Source of the DNA: Amycolatopsis sp. A133
GTDB taxonomy: Bacteria > Actinomycetota > Actinomycetes > Mycobacteriales > Pseudonocardiaceae
Length of the DNA: 64,000 bases
Direction of reading: 5' to 3'
Assembly: GCF_031082405.1 (NCBI RefSeq)
Contig: NZ_JAVHJU010000007.1
Span: forward strand, 1-64,000
Every line of letters starts with the position of its first letter. Positions within the stretch are counted from its first letter, which is position 1. The notes beneath the pieces are model-generated. The model made no database searches, had not been told where the DNA came from, and was given only the letters and a program-made list of their open reading frames with translations. Positions 63,865 to 64,000 of the stretch are shown here, one piece after another. Both the position numbers and the translations under genes were made by a program.

Positions 63865-64000
63865 TTACAGGGGCAGGCCCGCGTAGTTCTCGGCCAGCTC
63901 GGTCCTCGCGGCTTCGGAAGTCACCGTGCGGCGGAGCTGGGAGAGCTGGAGCTGGGCGTCGAAGTCGTCGCCGTGGCGGTGCAGCATCGACGTCATCCAC
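63865..64000 (-). CDS. C-terminal part of an unidentified protein, cut by the window edge
   Basis: A minus-strand frame open from the window end to TAA at 63865-63867 gives about 44 residues, including MLHRHGDDFDAQLQLSQLRR and ending ELAENYAGLPL. The composition and natural-looking end suggest a real gene. I cannot assign the family from this fragment; the start lies beyond the window. Confidence 0.6.
   Translation of the reverse strand, partial: WMTSMLHRHGDDFDAQLQLSQLRRTVTSEAARTELAENYAGLPL

Overview
The window is GC-rich (around 70%) with GTG and TTG starts, dense short-overlap operons and an arabinofuranosyltransferase of the AftD type. This points to a filamentous actinomycete of the Pseudonocardiaceae, most like Amycolatopsis. 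That genus call is inference from gene content, codon use and style of intergenic palindromes, not from a marker gene. No rRNA, tRNA, CRISPR array, insertion sequence or prophage was recognised.

Layout. 1-5.6 kb: small accessory genes (YdeI-like, GNAT, F420-type nitroreductase-like, a frameshifted methyltransferase, a PucR regulator, a DUF2975/XRE pair, MarR and RidA). 5.6-6.5 kb: a large palindrome, a G-rich tract and an amidase-like orphan. 6.7-22.2 kb: a cell-envelope block (DUF3068, methyltransferase, GT4, condensation-like acyltransferase, DUF2613, GT-C-like membrane protein, MOP flippase, AftD, a second methyltransferase, a second GT-C-like protein and a VWA lipid-side protein). Its content parallels the mycobacterial Rv0224c-Rv0236c region. 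22.4-31.3 kb: a GH25/DUF1906-like protein, MocR with an AhpD-like protein, two SDR genes (one decayed), an ECF sigma factor with SnoaL tail, an MFS/MarR pair and an HtrA-type protease.

31.4-48.1 kb is the metabolic centre: choline is imported (APC permease) and oxidised by BetA and BetB to glycine betaine. A Rieske oxygenase (GbcA-like) with its own Rieske ferredoxin and FAD reductase removes one methyl, a DMGDH/GcvT-type flavoprotein removes the second, and heterotetrameric sarcosine oxidase SoxBDAG yields glycine. PurU, translationally coupled to soxG, would recycle the folate-bound one-carbon units. GntR and TetR regulators sit inside the cluster.

48.1-64 kb: an Imm-5-like protein, a coiled-coil/membrane gene pair, the branched-chain 2-oxoacid dehydrogenase operon with its Lrp regulator, a decayed pentapeptide-repeat gene, a secreted GH3 glucosidase, a DUF885 hydrolase, a two-component system and a decayed sugar-uptake locus (permease and FAD-oxidoreductase remnants beside LacI).

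The most unusual feature is the set of intergenic palindrome families. Three of them run into coding sequence: one supplies the last codons and stop of two unrelated genes, one supplies the end of a third, and a twin TTTCACGTGAAA palindrome lies in frame inside soxG and recurs with the same 33-bp spacing just after betA.
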